This document shows, one piece after another, positions 41,523-51,420 of a stretch of DNA of 64,000 nt. The first letter of the stretch is position 1. Each line of letters opens with the position of its first letter. Made by a program: the position numbers and the translations under genes. The DNA comes from Campanula takesimana (taxonomy: Eukaryota; Streptophyta; Magnoliopsida; Asterales; Campanulaceae). Under the pieces are notes generated by a model. It made no database searches, was not told the origin of the DNA, and saw only the letters and a list, made by a program, of their open reading frames with translations. Where the stretch lies: positions 1,364,001 through 1,428,000 of the forward strand of contig JAOWBW010000180.1 of the NCBI GenBank assembly GCA_026119855.1, in the 5' to 3' direction.

Positions 41523-43543
41523 TTAGACGTAAAATCTCTTCAATTTGTCGAGGTTGACTTCCTTTGGCAGCTGATCTCCGTCTAAGTCCACGAGTCGGAC
41601 TGCACCGCCGCTTAGTACCTTCTTGACTACGTACGGACCGATCCATCGGGGTCCCCATTTTCCAAGGGGGTTCTTGGCATTAGGAGGGTGTTGTCTTAGG
41701 ACCAAATCTCCCACACTAATGTTTCGGGGCTTCACCTTTTTGTTGAAAGCCCTAGCCATTCTTTGTTGATAGGCCCTCGTACGCTCGATTACCCTTAGCC
41801 TTTTCTCGTCGAGTAGGGCTAGCTGTTCATATCGACTTTGCATCCAATCGACTTCGTTGACTTGGTTCTCGAGGAGGACCCGTAGGGATGGAACTTTGAG
41901 CTCTATTGGTAGTACAGCTTCGGAACCATATACCAGTGCATAAGGAGTTTCTCCAGTCGCTGTCCGTATCGACGTGCGTAGCCCCATAACGCTAGAGGTA
42001 GTTTTTCGGGCCAATCCCTTCCCGTGGAGGCCATTTTCTTCACAATGGTCTCGATTGTCTTATTAGCTGCCTCGACCGCGCCGTTTGCTTGAGGGCGGTA
42101 TGGAGATGACTTGTGCTTAGTAATCTTGTATTCTACCAGGAGTGTGTCCATCTCTTTCTCGAAGTGAGAGCCGTTGTCTGAGATGATCTCATGAGGAACG
42201 CCGTATCGGCACATGATGTGGGTTTTCACGAATTCGGCCACTTTCTTGGCGTTGAGAACTCGGTAAGCCTGTGCTTCGACCCATTTTGTAAAATAGTCCA
42301 CGGCTACTAGGACGAAAGATTGTCCGTTGCTTCCAGTAGGGTGAACTTTGCCGATGATATCTATGCCCCAACAAGAGAAAGGCCAGGGCGTAGTCATATT
42401 GTAAAGCTGTGAGGGTGGAGCGTGCTGTAGATTGGCATGGAATTGGCATTTGGCGCACCTCTTGACTTTCTCGATGCAGTCCCTTTCCATGGTACTCCAA
42501 TAATAACCCATGCGGAGTATCTTCTTGGTCAACATAAACCCGTTCATGTGGGGCCCACATTCACCTTCGTGGGTCTCATGCATTATTTCTTGAGCTTCGG
42601 TCACATTTGCGCATATGAGATTGATCCCCTCGTGGTGTCTTTTGTAGACTATGTCCCCAATCAGTACATATCGGGAGGCTAGTATTTGCAACGCCATTTG
42701 AGACTTCTTATTGCTATTCTCGGGATAAGCACCATCCTTGAGGAAATTCATGATATCTGTGTACCACGGGGAGTTTGCTTGGACCTCGTTGATCCCAATA
42801 CTCATGCAGTATGCCGGACTGTTCCTTCGGGAAATTTTGAAGGGCTTCACCATTTTACCCTCAGGTATTTCAACCAGTGAAGCGATGGTGGCTAGTGCAT
42901 CAGCAAAACGGTTTTTGTCCCTTGGCAGGTGGTTGAAGGTGATTTCTTGAAACTGTTCAACCAACTCCTCGAGATGTTTACCATACCGTTGCAGAGTCGA
43001 GTCTTGGATCTTCCATTTTCCAGATGTCTGATTGATGATGAGCAAGGAATCACCGAATACTTCTAAACTTGTGACATTTCTTTCGAGGGCTGCTTCGAGC
43101 CCCGCTATGCAAGCTTCGTACTCAGCGGTGTTGTTAGTGGCTTCAAATTCAAGGAGGATAGCGATTGGAGTATACATGTCCTTTGGATCAACAAGTAACA
43201 TCCCTATGCCATATCCATGCTTATTGGCTGCGCCATCGAAAAAAAGTTGCCTCTTATTTTCTTTTGTTGTAGCACAAATTAAATGCTCGTCGGGGAACTG
43301 TACATCTTCCCCCTTCACTTCGTCACATGGAAATTCAGCAAGCTGATCACTGAACACTTTCCCCCTGATGGATTTGAGTGTGACGTAAGTGATATCGTAG
43401 CCGGCGAGCATGAAATACCATTTGGCTATTCTTATTGACATGAAAGGATTTATGAAGATGTAGCAGAGCGGGTCCACTTTTGCTACTAACTTGATTGGGA
43501 AGGCTTCCATGTAATGCTTGAGCTTTTGAGTAACCCAAACCAA
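41523..43543 (-). pseudogene. Tat-D RNase H end, second RNase H and integrase (frameshifted near the end)
   Basis: On the minus strand the RNase H end (WVTQKLKHYMEAFPIKLVAK, SDQLAEFP) is followed by the second RNase H (QLFFDGAANKHGYGIGMLL, NNTAEYEACIAGLEAALE, LEVFGDSLLII, LPRDKNRFADALA). The integrase has the HHCC finger (CAKCQFHANLQH), GIDIIGKV (Asp), EIISDNGSHFEKE (Asp) and GAVEAANKTIETI (Glu). A frameshift near 41985 moves the C-terminal part (TPYALVYGSEAVLPIELKVP, WGPRWIGPYVVKK, the stop at 41523) to another frame. All catalytic acids are kept, in contrast to Tat-B. Confidence 0.88.
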
Positions 43544-43621
43544 TGCAGCACAAGACTTCTCTAAGACAGAGTAGTTCTTTTCAGCTCCTTGAAACCGGCG
43601 GCTGACAAAGTAGATAACATT

Positions 43622-46600
43622 CTATTTTGTGGAGTCTCGCTGTTCTTGTGCTAACATAGCCCCTAGGGCTTCATCATTGACAGTGAGATAGAGCAAGAGA
43701 GGCTTCTCTTTGTGTGGTGGAACCAAAACTGGAGGGCATATCAAGTAATGCTTCACTTGGTCGAAGGCTTCTTGGCACGCATCGGTCCATTCTAGAGCCA
43801 CATTCTTTTTGAGTAGCTTGAAGATCGGCTCACACATGGAAGTGAGTTGGTGCACAAACCGACTGATGTATTGAAGTCTGCCCATGAAACCTTTGATTTC
43901 TTTTTGCGTCCTTGGGGGAGTCATGTCAATGATTACCTTGATCTTGGAGGGATCGGCTTCAATTCCTCTTTCAGTGACCATGTAACCTAGACCCTTTCCT
44001 CTGATGACCCAAAAAGTGCACTTTGCGGGATTGAGTCTCATCTTGTGTTGTCGAAGCCTTTCAAAGAATTTGCGAAGATCGATCAAATGTTGACCATTGG
44101 TTCCCTTCGAATGGATGATCATGTCGTCTATATAGACCTCGATTTCTTTATGAATCATGTCATGGAATAGATCAGTAACAGCCCTCTGGTAAGTAGCCCC
44201 AGCGTTCCTTAGTCCGAACGGCATGACTGTGTAGCAGAAAGTGCCCCACGGAGTTGTGAAAGCTGTCTTGTGTTGATCCTCTTCGGATATGAGAAACTGA
44301 TTGTAACTGGCAAAACCGTCCATAAATGAGCGGACTTCATAGTTGGCAGTTGAATCGACGAGCATGTCGATGTTTGGTAGTGTAAAATCATCTTTCGGGG
44401 AAGCTTTGTTCAAGTCCCGGAAGTCCACACAAACTCGAACCTTGCCGTTTTCCTTTCTAACTGTCACAATGTTGGCTAGCCAAGTCGGATACTCAATGAC
44501 TTTGATGAAACCCACACTGAGGAGCTTTTCAATCTCTTCTTTGACTTGTAGAGACCATTCTGGCTTGATCTTTCTGAGCTTCTGCTTTACTGGCTTGGCA
44601 TCCTCTCTGATCGGAATTCTGTGCTCCGCGACCTTTCTGTCCAAACCCGGCATGTCTTTGTACGACCATACGAATACATCCACAAATTCTCTGAGCAGTG
44701 CAGTCAATTTGTCTTTGTCTTCCCCCTTGAAGAAGCTGCCAATCTTCGTTTCTTTCGGCTTTTCGTCGGTACCCAGATTAACAACATGCAATTCCTCATC
44801 AGCCCTCGGACCATTTTCACCACGACAAAGGACCTGTTGAGCTAGTTCAATTAGGTATGTTATGTTTTCGTGGTCTATTTCATCATAATTTGAATCGTTA
44901 TTAACTTGTTCATTAAGTTCGTTATTAGTTAATTCATCATTTATGATGTTTTCAATCTCGGGGTACTCAGAAATATCGAATTTTTCATTAGCAAAGAAAG
45001 GAAACACACGCTCGGCTATTGCCTCCATATCCTCTTGGGTGAGGGCATTAGAAACACTCTTGGACTCGAAAGTAAGTGAGAGCCGCTCTTCCTTTGTTGC
45101 TGTACGGGGTATCCAACCCATTTCTCGGACCAAAAAATCTTCGGACACTAAGGGCCCCTTCGTTAAATACCAGTTGTTGATTGGCTCGGAGCTTGGCGGG
45201 ATCTCACTGATGGTTTCCTTTCTGACAACGGTGTCGTAGACGGCGTTGACTTGACAATCGTCCATGATGGCAAATTCTTCGAACATGGAGGCTAGATCGG
45301 ATAGTTCTTCCCCCACGGTAATCTCTACCTCGGACTCTATAGTCACTTTCTTGCCCCACCACTCTCGGGGTGACATTGGAGTAGGCTCCCTTTCTTGTGT
45401 CGGTATTTCACAGTCAGTGAAGATCTCGAGACCGGGCTTTCTGACGCCCTTGTCGTTAACCCACGGTTCGGGAAAGATCATGTACGGAACATCTTCCCCT
45501 TGGCGAACAAAGTAACCGTTTAGTGTGTTGCGGTAAGGTCTCAAGTCAGGGATTTCATAATGTCGACCTTCTTTCCGAGCTTGGGTCTTTTGATTCTTGA
45601 CTGCTTGCTCGTATTTCAAGTCATCTTCAGTGGGCTCGTACCCCAGACCAAACTTGTTCTTGACAAAAGGAATTTCTACGGGGTGTAATATCCCTTGTTG
45701 ATGCTTTCCTAGGCCTAGAACGGGAAAGTGATTCATGTTCCTCATCATGCGGAGGATTTTAGGATTGCCGAGGGTCCATTGTCTGTTTCCCCCTTCTTTG
45801 TCGATGGTGTTGACGCCGGAGAGAGTGGCATCTTCTATCCCGTGTTGGACTTGGTGAACCGGTTGTCCCACACTTTTGTGGATGGTGACATTCTCAGCCA
45901 TGATGGTGACTATCTCGTCCCCATTTCTGATCTTGACACACTGATGGAGAGTGTAAGGTACCGCATTGGAACTGTGGATCCAAGGTCGGCCCAGAAGTAA
46001 GTTGAATGAAGCAGGGACGTCAAGTACTTGGAATGGGACGGACATGATCATGCTTCCAAATTCGATATCAACTTCTATCATTCCCATGACTGTACGGGCA
46101 GTGCTGTCAAACCCTCTAATGACTTGTGCGGAGGGTTGTAAATCGGAGTTTTTGAGCCCCAGTATGCCCATGACTCGGCTAGGCATTAAGTTGAGTGCAG
46201 AACCACCGTCTACTAGAACCCTTGAGATGGGTCTCCCCCTTGCCCTTACTTTGAGGTAGATGGCTTCATTGTGTTCGGACCCAAATGGCGGGAGGTCCAT
46301 GTCGGCAAAAGTGATGACATTGCCGAAGTGAATGTGACCTATCATTGCTGTGAGGTCCTCAGGAGTCGTGTTGGGAGAGACTGATGTGTCATCCAAGTTC
46401 TTGATGACGAGGTCTCGGTGTTTCTTTGATGATGCAATAAGGTCCCAGATGGATATGTTGGCTTGCGTCTTCTTGAGTTGTGTTAACAAAGGATCTTCGG
46501 GTATGTCGCGTGTTTGCGATCTTTGAGAAGAGGTGTTGGTTGCTGCGGTATTGGGAGGGATTGTGCTCGTTGTTACTCGGCCACTGCGAGTGAGCACGTT

Positions 46601-46993
46601 CACGGTCCCTTGTAGCTTTTTCTTCCTATTCTCTAAGACTTCCCTCATAATGTCATCAGAAGTCACAACATAACAAGAATTATTAAGTTTATTCATATCA
46701 TCGGAGCCCTCATTCACAATTGGGATCGAATGAGTGGTTCCTTCAAATTCTCCTACCTCTATTACATTGACACCACCCTCATTAGGGATTATGAATTCCT
46801 TCTTGTCTATGAGGTCTTGGATGGTGTTGCGGATGGAGAAACAATCCTCGGTGAGGTGGCCGGTGCATTGATGGTAGTCACACCATTTGTGGTGAGCATG
46901 ATTGGGACGGAGCGGTTGTGGTTGCTTGTACCATTGAAGAGGAGTGATTTGCCCCTTGGCCTTTAGAACTTCATAGGCCTCGGTGATAGTCAT
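43622..46993 (-). CDS. Tat-D polyprotein: zinc finger, protease, RT, RNase H start
   Basis: A long open frame of 1123 codons. In order: WCDYHQCTGHLTEDC finger; a linker with LKKTQANISIWDLI; aspartic protease with SRVLVDGGSALNLMPSRV (Asp-Gly-Gly); FPEPWVNDKG; LTQEDMEAIAERVFPFFANE; GFIKVIEYPTWLANIV; RT with FMDGFASYNQ, TAFTTPWGTFCYTVMPFGL and the catalytic YIDDMIIHS; then RNase H start LLLYLTVNDEALGAMLAQEQ. It ends at a stop (43622-43624) inside RNase H where Tat-B reads through with a Glu codon, so one substitution truncates the polyprotein. This is the most intact pol in the window. Confidence 0.92.
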   Translation of the reverse strand: MTITEAYEVLKAKGQITPLQWYKQPQPLRPNHAHHKWCDYHQCTGHLTEDCFSIRNTIQDLIDKKEFIIPNEGGVNVIEVGEFEGTTHSIPIVNEGSDDMNKLNNSCYVVTSDDIMREVLENRKKKLQGTVNVLTRSGRVTTSTIPPNTAATNTSSQRSQTRDIPEDPLLTQLKKTQANISIWDLIASSKKHRDLVIKNLDDTSVSPNTTPEDLTAMIGHIHFGNVITFADMDLPPFGSEHNEAIYLKVRARGRPISRVLVDGGSALNLMPSRVMGILGLKNSDLQPSAQVIRGFDSTARTVMGMIEVDIEFGSMIMSVPFQVLDVPASFNLLLGRPWIHSSNAVPYTLHQCVKIRNGDEIVTIMAENVTIHKSVGQPVHQVQHGIEDATLSGVNTIDKEGGNRQWTLGNPKILRMMRNMNHFPVLGLGKHQQGILHPVEIPFVKNKFGLGYEPTEDDLKYEQAVKNQKTQARKEGRHYEIPDLRPYRNTLNGYFVRQGEDVPYMIFPEPWVNDKGVRKPGLEIFTDCEIPTQEREPTPMSPREWWGKKVTIESEVEITVGEELSDLASMFEEFAIMDDCQVNAVYDTVVRKETISEIPPSSEPINNWYLTKGPLVSEDFLVREMGWIPRTATKEERLSLTFESKSVSNALTQEDMEAIAERVFPFFANEKFDISEYPEIENIINDELTNNELNEQVNNDSNYDEIDHENITYLIELAQQVLCRGENGPRADEELHVVNLGTDEKPKETKIGSFFKGEDKDKLTALLREFVDVFVWSYKDMPGLDRKVAEHRIPIREDAKPVKQKLRKIKPEWSLQVKEEIEKLLSVGFIKVIEYPTWLANIVTVRKENGKVRVCVDFRDLNKASPKDDFTLPNIDMLVDSTANYEVRSFMDGFASYNQFLISEEDQHKTAFTTPWGTFCYTVMPFGLRNAGATYQRAVTDLFHDMIHKEIEVYIDDMIIHSKGTNGQHLIDLRKFFERLRQHKMRLNPAKCTFWVIRGKGLGYMVTERGIEADPSKIKVIIDMTPPRTQKEIKGFMGRLQYISRFVHQLTSMCEPIFKLLKKNVALEWTDACQEAFDQVKHYLICPPVLVPPHKEKPLLLYLTVNDEALGAMLAQEQRDSTK

Positions 46994-48251
46994 GCCATTG
47001 AGAGGAGTGTAGACGCGGTCGTTTTGGAACCGCTTGCCTTGTGGTGGGGGAACCTTCTTGTAACGGCATTGACAGAAGCCTCTTTGTTTGAACTAGAGGC
47101 GGCCTTGTATCGGTAAGTAGGAGTGGCCTTTTAATCTCCTTGAGCAAGTCATCCATGCGTACCCCCGCCTCATACATTTGGGAGAAGTCAGAGTAGCAAG
47201 CCCCACTTAGGTGGGTGCGGAGATCAATCTTGAGACACTTGAGAAAGATGTCCATTTGCTCTTTTGTGTTTGGCCTCTCAACAATTTCAGAGAGTTTGTC
47301 ATTCCATCTCCTTGTGAAGTCAATGAAGGACTCGTTGTCTCTTTGAGTGGTGTTCTCGAGCTCTTTCCTTATGGGCCGGTGAGTGGTGTTGCCTTGATAT
47401 TGATTTTTGAAGGCAAGCATAGCGGCATCCCAATCAAGACGGACAATGAGCGGGAGAGTTGCATACCAATCCTTTGCCGCCCCCTCGAGAGTGAGAGGAA
47501 AGCATTGAGCCATAACTTTTGGGGAGACCTTCTTCGGAACCATAGCCCAAATGTAAGTCTCGATGTGAGCCATCGGGCATGAGTTGCCCTTAAACTTGCT
47601 AATGTCGGGCATCTTGAATTTGTCGGGGAGAGCAGCCATCGTGCTCATAAGGATGGATGACTGATAAAGGCTTGTGTTGGAGCCTTTTCCCATGTTGAGG
47701 CCGTCGAATTTCTGATCAATGTAGGCCATGATGGAATCGACCATTTTGGGGTCGCTGTTGTCGGTGCTTGGTTTCCCCACTTTTTTGGTGCGGGCGCTGA
47801 CATATGGGATTTCAAACAAATCCTCGGTCCACTCGGATTCCTCATTTTCATTAACACCCTTGTTCTTGGAGAGCTTGAGGAGCTTGGCTTTCAGTTGGTC
47901 ACCCTCGGCCTCGTGGGCCTCCCTTTGACTGTCGACATGAGCTTGCCACAAGGCTTCTTTGGTTTGAGCCTCTTGGTTAAGGGTAGAGACTTGTTGTTGG
48001 AGTGTTTGAACCATGGCAGAAAGCTGTTCGAGAGTCATGGCGTTGTTGGTGCTGGAGTCGCCAGCCATTGATGATGTAGAAGCTGTTGGAGTGATCGGTT
48101 CACGGACAAGCCTGTTGGATGAATCCCTGTAGATGCGGAGAGTACCAATCGGACCTATAATTGGAGAAGTAGCCCTTGTCAGTCTCGGTTCACACTTTCG
48201 GTCCATGAAGAGGTTGAGAACACACAGTTGGGCACACGACTCGAACCACAT
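46994..48251 (-). pseudogene. Tat-D gag capsid part, frameshifted before the finger
   Basis: The likely start is MAGDSSTNN (48066-48068), by analogy with MAGTP in Tat-B. A coiled-coil-like segment (MTLEQLSAMVQTLQQQVSTL) and an acidic linker precede the capsid core AHIETYIWAMVPKK, LEGAAKDWYATLPL and FIDFTRRWNDKL. The frame ends in unrelated text after about 47130. The continuing text joins the zinc finger of the next frame, so at least one frameshift lies between 47135 and 46993. An upstream in-frame extension to 48251 resembles the same region upstream of Tat-B MAG and may be translated or spliced leader. Confidence 0.82.
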
Positions 48252-49051
48252 AAGAAAAAAGACTCTCTTTTTTTATTTTATAAGTCGGAGGGAATGGGTC
48301 CCTTTTGGGGTTTCTAAGACGATAATGGAATCGTCACACTAGTATATAGACCATCTCGCGGTCCCATATACTCATCGGATTCCATCGTGTTTGTGAATCC
48401 TACATGTGTCGGGATTAAACTAAATGAATGTAGTAAAGCATACATGCGGGGACGGATTTTTTTATTTTCGTCCATAATAACCACTTTTGGGGACGGATTT
48501 TTATTGCGTCCGTTTCAACAAGTTGGCATGTATGATTTGAAAACATTAATTTAGGGAAATCTCGGTACATGGAAACCGACTTGGTCACGGAGTGTTAGAC
48601 CCTAACTAGAATTGTGTGGTTTGTGCTCGGCTAAAGAGAGGTTTAAAGGTCACCCCCGGCATGTAGTCATGAACTACGCCACGGGCTGAGGTTTACCGCT
48701 TCGAAAGAGCCAAGGTCGAGTGGAGCTTGAAACTTTCTAGGACGGGCCTCGACGGGTTTGGGGTTGGACTTGTGCGACTCGATAGTGAGCAATTTATAGG
48801 AGTAATGTGCATGTAGTGTGAGGTCCATCACGTGACAAAAATTTTTTACTTTTTTTTTCTTGAAAAGAAAAGATAAAAAACACATAAGCACGTAAATTAC
48901 AACTCCCGAATCACCCGTGTGACCGGTAAATAAAACATAAAATTAAACAGTCCAAGGGTTCAATTCTGTCCTGATGCAGGCAACTGTGCCCACACCCCAC
49001 TGTTCTGTTTAGTCACTGAAATTTGTTCTTGGCCTGGAAATTGACCCAGAA

Positions 49052-49117
49052 GCGCGCGCCTCTGGCTAGTGTTGTGGGAAGCGCGCGCCTGTCGCATTGT
49101 ACCTGGGAGGCGCCCGC
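49052..49117. promoter_or_regulatory. Tat-D GCGCGC triplet, 5' UTR copy 1
   Basis: GCGCGCGC at 49052 and 49081 and GCGCCCGC at about 49110. The shared flank is CTCTGG or similar. Confidence 0.55.
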
Positions 49118-49248
49118 TTCTGGGCTCACCTGTCAGATTATCAGAAACTTATGGACTCAGGGGATTGCCCTGGTCCTGATTGTGTGATGGAACCCCTGCA
49201 ATGTTTGTCAGCACGAAATAGTAGGAAGAATAGGAAGAACACATGGAA

Positions 49249-49314
49249 GGCGGGCGATTCTGAAATTTGACGCGGGACGCGCGCGCTTTGGACCATGAAG
49301 GTCTGAGGCGCGCG
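49249..49314. promoter_or_regulatory. Tat-D GCGCGC triplet, 5' UTR copy 2
   Basis: GGCGGGCG (49249), GCGCGCGC (49278) and GCGCGCGC (49307), 29 bp apart. Confidence 0.55.
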
Positions 49315-49386
49315 CTTCCCATGTCAATTTCCAGAATGCCCAGAAAAGTGAATTATGAACAGAAATACAAGTTTAACCCTCAAGCA

Positions 49387-49404
49387 TCCCCAGCGGAGTC
49401 GCCA
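49387..49404 (-). other. Tat-D primer binding site
   Basis: The minus strand reads TGGCGACTCCGCTGGGGA one base inside the 5' LTR, the Tat/Ogre type. Confidence 0.75.
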
Positions 49405-49405
49405 C

Positions 49406-50406
49406 TGTAGATACCCCGGGGGGCTACGGCTTGTCTAAAGCGCGTGGATTACCTAGGATGTCTACTTGATTTTAAGAGTCGCCACCCACGTTTTTGAGGA
49501 ACGTAAGAAAACCTAAGAAAATAGCCTTTTTTTATTGATTATGAAACCAAAGATTCTTGAGATGAGGGGTTCGGGGGTTAGGTTACGAAATGGGAAGTAC
49601 TTAAACACCCATTTCGCCCGAGCAAAGTCGGTCTTGTTTGTTCATAATTCACTTTTAAAGATAAATGTGTTCTTCTTATTAAAATGATGATAAAAAGGGG
49701 TTTTAGAGTTAAAATGTAGGGAGATGACTCCTAGGCCAATTCAATGTAATGAAAGGACCATTGGTGTCATGTCCCAAATGGTTTTGGGTGATTACACATT
49801 TGATTGAAGAAGAAGAAGAAGAAGGAGAAGAAGAAGAGAAATGTTTAAGACATTTACCTATAGTATCCTTCAAAAGAGAACCTCTTGTAAAGCTTTGAAG
49901 AAGAGGTTGAATACTTTGTTGAAGAAATCCCAAAGGAGAGGTCTAGGAAAGAAGTGAGTAAAAGGTCTAAAAATAATGATTTTCCAAGGTTCCCCCCTTT
50001 CCAATGATGGATTGGAGGGGTTTTTATAGTTGAAAAATGACTGTTTTTGGAGCCAAACGGAGTCTCCAAGAAATCTTTCCCGGGCAAAATCATGTATAAT
50101 GAGCAAGGGAGAGATTCTTGGGCAGAATCTGTAACTGACACGCCCCAGAAGCGCGCGCATCCCACCTAGGCGGCGGAAGGCGCGCGCGTCTGGCCTCAAG
50201 GGGCGGAGGCGCGCGACTCTGGGAAGCAATTTTTGACAGAATGGACTAGAAAGTTAGAACTGTTATTCAGTTTAGTCCCGGGACTTAACGGAGTCCGTCT
50301 GGAACTTAACCAAAGTAACAGAAACTAACAGAAAACACTTAGATGAAGGAGAAACACAAAACCAAGTGTGCAATCGGGGTGAGAAGTCCGAGGCGGGGTG
50401 TCTACA
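49406..50406 (-). repeat. Tat-D 5' LTR
   Basis: It is 1001 bp long. The minus-strand TATA box is at 50021-50029 and the GCGCGC triplet at 50151, 50180 and 50209. Confidence 0.93.
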
Positions 50407-50424
50407 CCCATTTACTGTGATTCT

Positions 50425-50442
50425 TCCCCAGCAGAGTCGCCA
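50425..50442 (-). other. Tat-B primer binding site
   Basis: The minus strand reads TGGCGACTCTGCTGGGGA, just inside the Tat-B 5' LTR. Tat-D inserted only about 18 bp further in. Confidence 0.75.
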
Positions 50443-50443
50443 C

Positions 50444-51420
50444 TGTTTGCGCCCGAGGTTTTTGCTTCGATGGCACGCTTTCGACCTTCGATTCACCTTC
50501 TTGTTGATTTGAGAGTCGCCACCATATTATTGTCGGAACACGGACCGAGATGTCTGGATTCGGGGGTTAAGTTATGAATTGGGAAGGTCAAGGAGCACCC
50601 AATTCACCCAATCTAGGATTTGTCTTGCTAAGAAATCATCATCATCATTTCAAAATCATGCATTCGTGTACCAAAAGATAAAAACAAACAAATAAATAAT
50701 GACTTATTTATTTGGGATGTCGGATCATGTGCTTCGAGACCATCTCCATGGGTTGGAGAGGCTCTAGGCTGATCCTTTAATGGAATCACACTACTTCAAA
50801 CACAAAGAATGAGATGAGAAGATAGAAAAGCAAAGATTTACCTAAGCGTTTTCTTCAAGAATCTTATGGATGGCCTTGATTAAAGGCCTTGATCTTCCAA
50901 ATTTCGTAGGTATCAGAGAGGGGTTGATTAGAAGAACTTCTTTGGTCAGATTTTGAGTGGTGGTTTGGTGAATCTAGAGTCTACCCTTTTTCTGGTTCAA
51001 AAACCTTATATTTATAGGAGATTTTGACCTAGGGTTTTGGCCAAGAAGGTAATTTGAGGTGGGAATCAATGAGTTGATCTCCACAGAGGTATTTTCGGAC
51101 TCTAGGATCGGCCATTAGGTTTTCCCGGATTGCATGAGTGTTTGCCAAGAAAAGGGGTTAAGATCAACAAGGAAACTGACCAAAAACCCGACTGTCGAGG
51201 GGGATACCTCGTACGAGACATCGATGTCTCGTACGAGGCATCTAAGTGCTGGAATCACTTATTTGCCCTCTGCGATAGTTTTAATGTTCAGTTTGGCCCC
51301 TAACTAACGGAGTCATTCAGAAACTTAACGAAACATGTCCAACTTAACGAGTTTTGACCCAAATCAAAGGCGAGACACAGAATGTGATTATAAATGAATG
51401 TCCAAAATGGGGTGTCTACA
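50444..51420 (-). repeat. Tat-B 5' LTR
   Basis: It is 977 bp long, the partner of 1979-2959. The minus-strand TATA box is at 51007-51016, and two perfect CTCGTACGAG palindromes lie at 51208-51217 and 51228-51237. Confidence 0.92.

Larger units (their letters stand above)
48252..49386 (-). other. Tat-D 5' UTR with two GCGCGC triplets
   Basis: No gene is seen. Triplets of GCGCGCGC-like motifs lie at 49052, 49081 and 49110, and at 49249, 49278 and 49307, all at 29-bp steps. Confidence 0.6.
37391..50406 (-). mobile_element. Tat-D: nearly complete Ty3/gypsy Tat retrotransposon with antisense cargo
   Basis: The LTRs are 37391-38386 and 49406-50406, both beginning and ending with TGTAGAYACC-type inverted ends. 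The flanks are CCCAC (left) and CCCAT (right), a one-mismatch target duplication within the Tat-B 5' UTR. On the minus strand the order is PBS, 5' UTR, gag, protease, RT, RNase H, second RNase H, integrase, pol-end boxes, plus-strand DUF7745-like gene, tandem repeats, polypurine tract and LTR. Catalytic residues of RT and integrase are intact. Defects are frameshifts in gag and integrase and a stop in RNase H. By eye the LTRs differ at about 2 percent. Confidence 0.92.
1979..51420 (-). mobile_element. Tat-B: Ty3/gypsy Tat-lineage retrotransposon, split by three younger elements
   Basis: The outer LTRs are 1979-2959 and 50444-51420. They start TGTAGACACC and end CAAACA on the minus strand, and are flanked by ATGGG (left) and ATGGA (right). 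The element reads right to left: PBS, 5' UTR, gag, a protease-less linker, RT-RNase H, a second RNase H, and integrase. Two plus-strand cargo genes, a tandem-repeat 3' UTR and the polypurine tract follow. Insertions at 3991-12272, 18108-31206 and 37391-50406 interrupt it; without them it is about 15 kb. The second RNase H after the normal one is a known hallmark of the Tat lineage. Coding lesions are described in the individual entries. By eye the LTRs differ at roughly 3 percent of positions. Confidence 0.88.
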
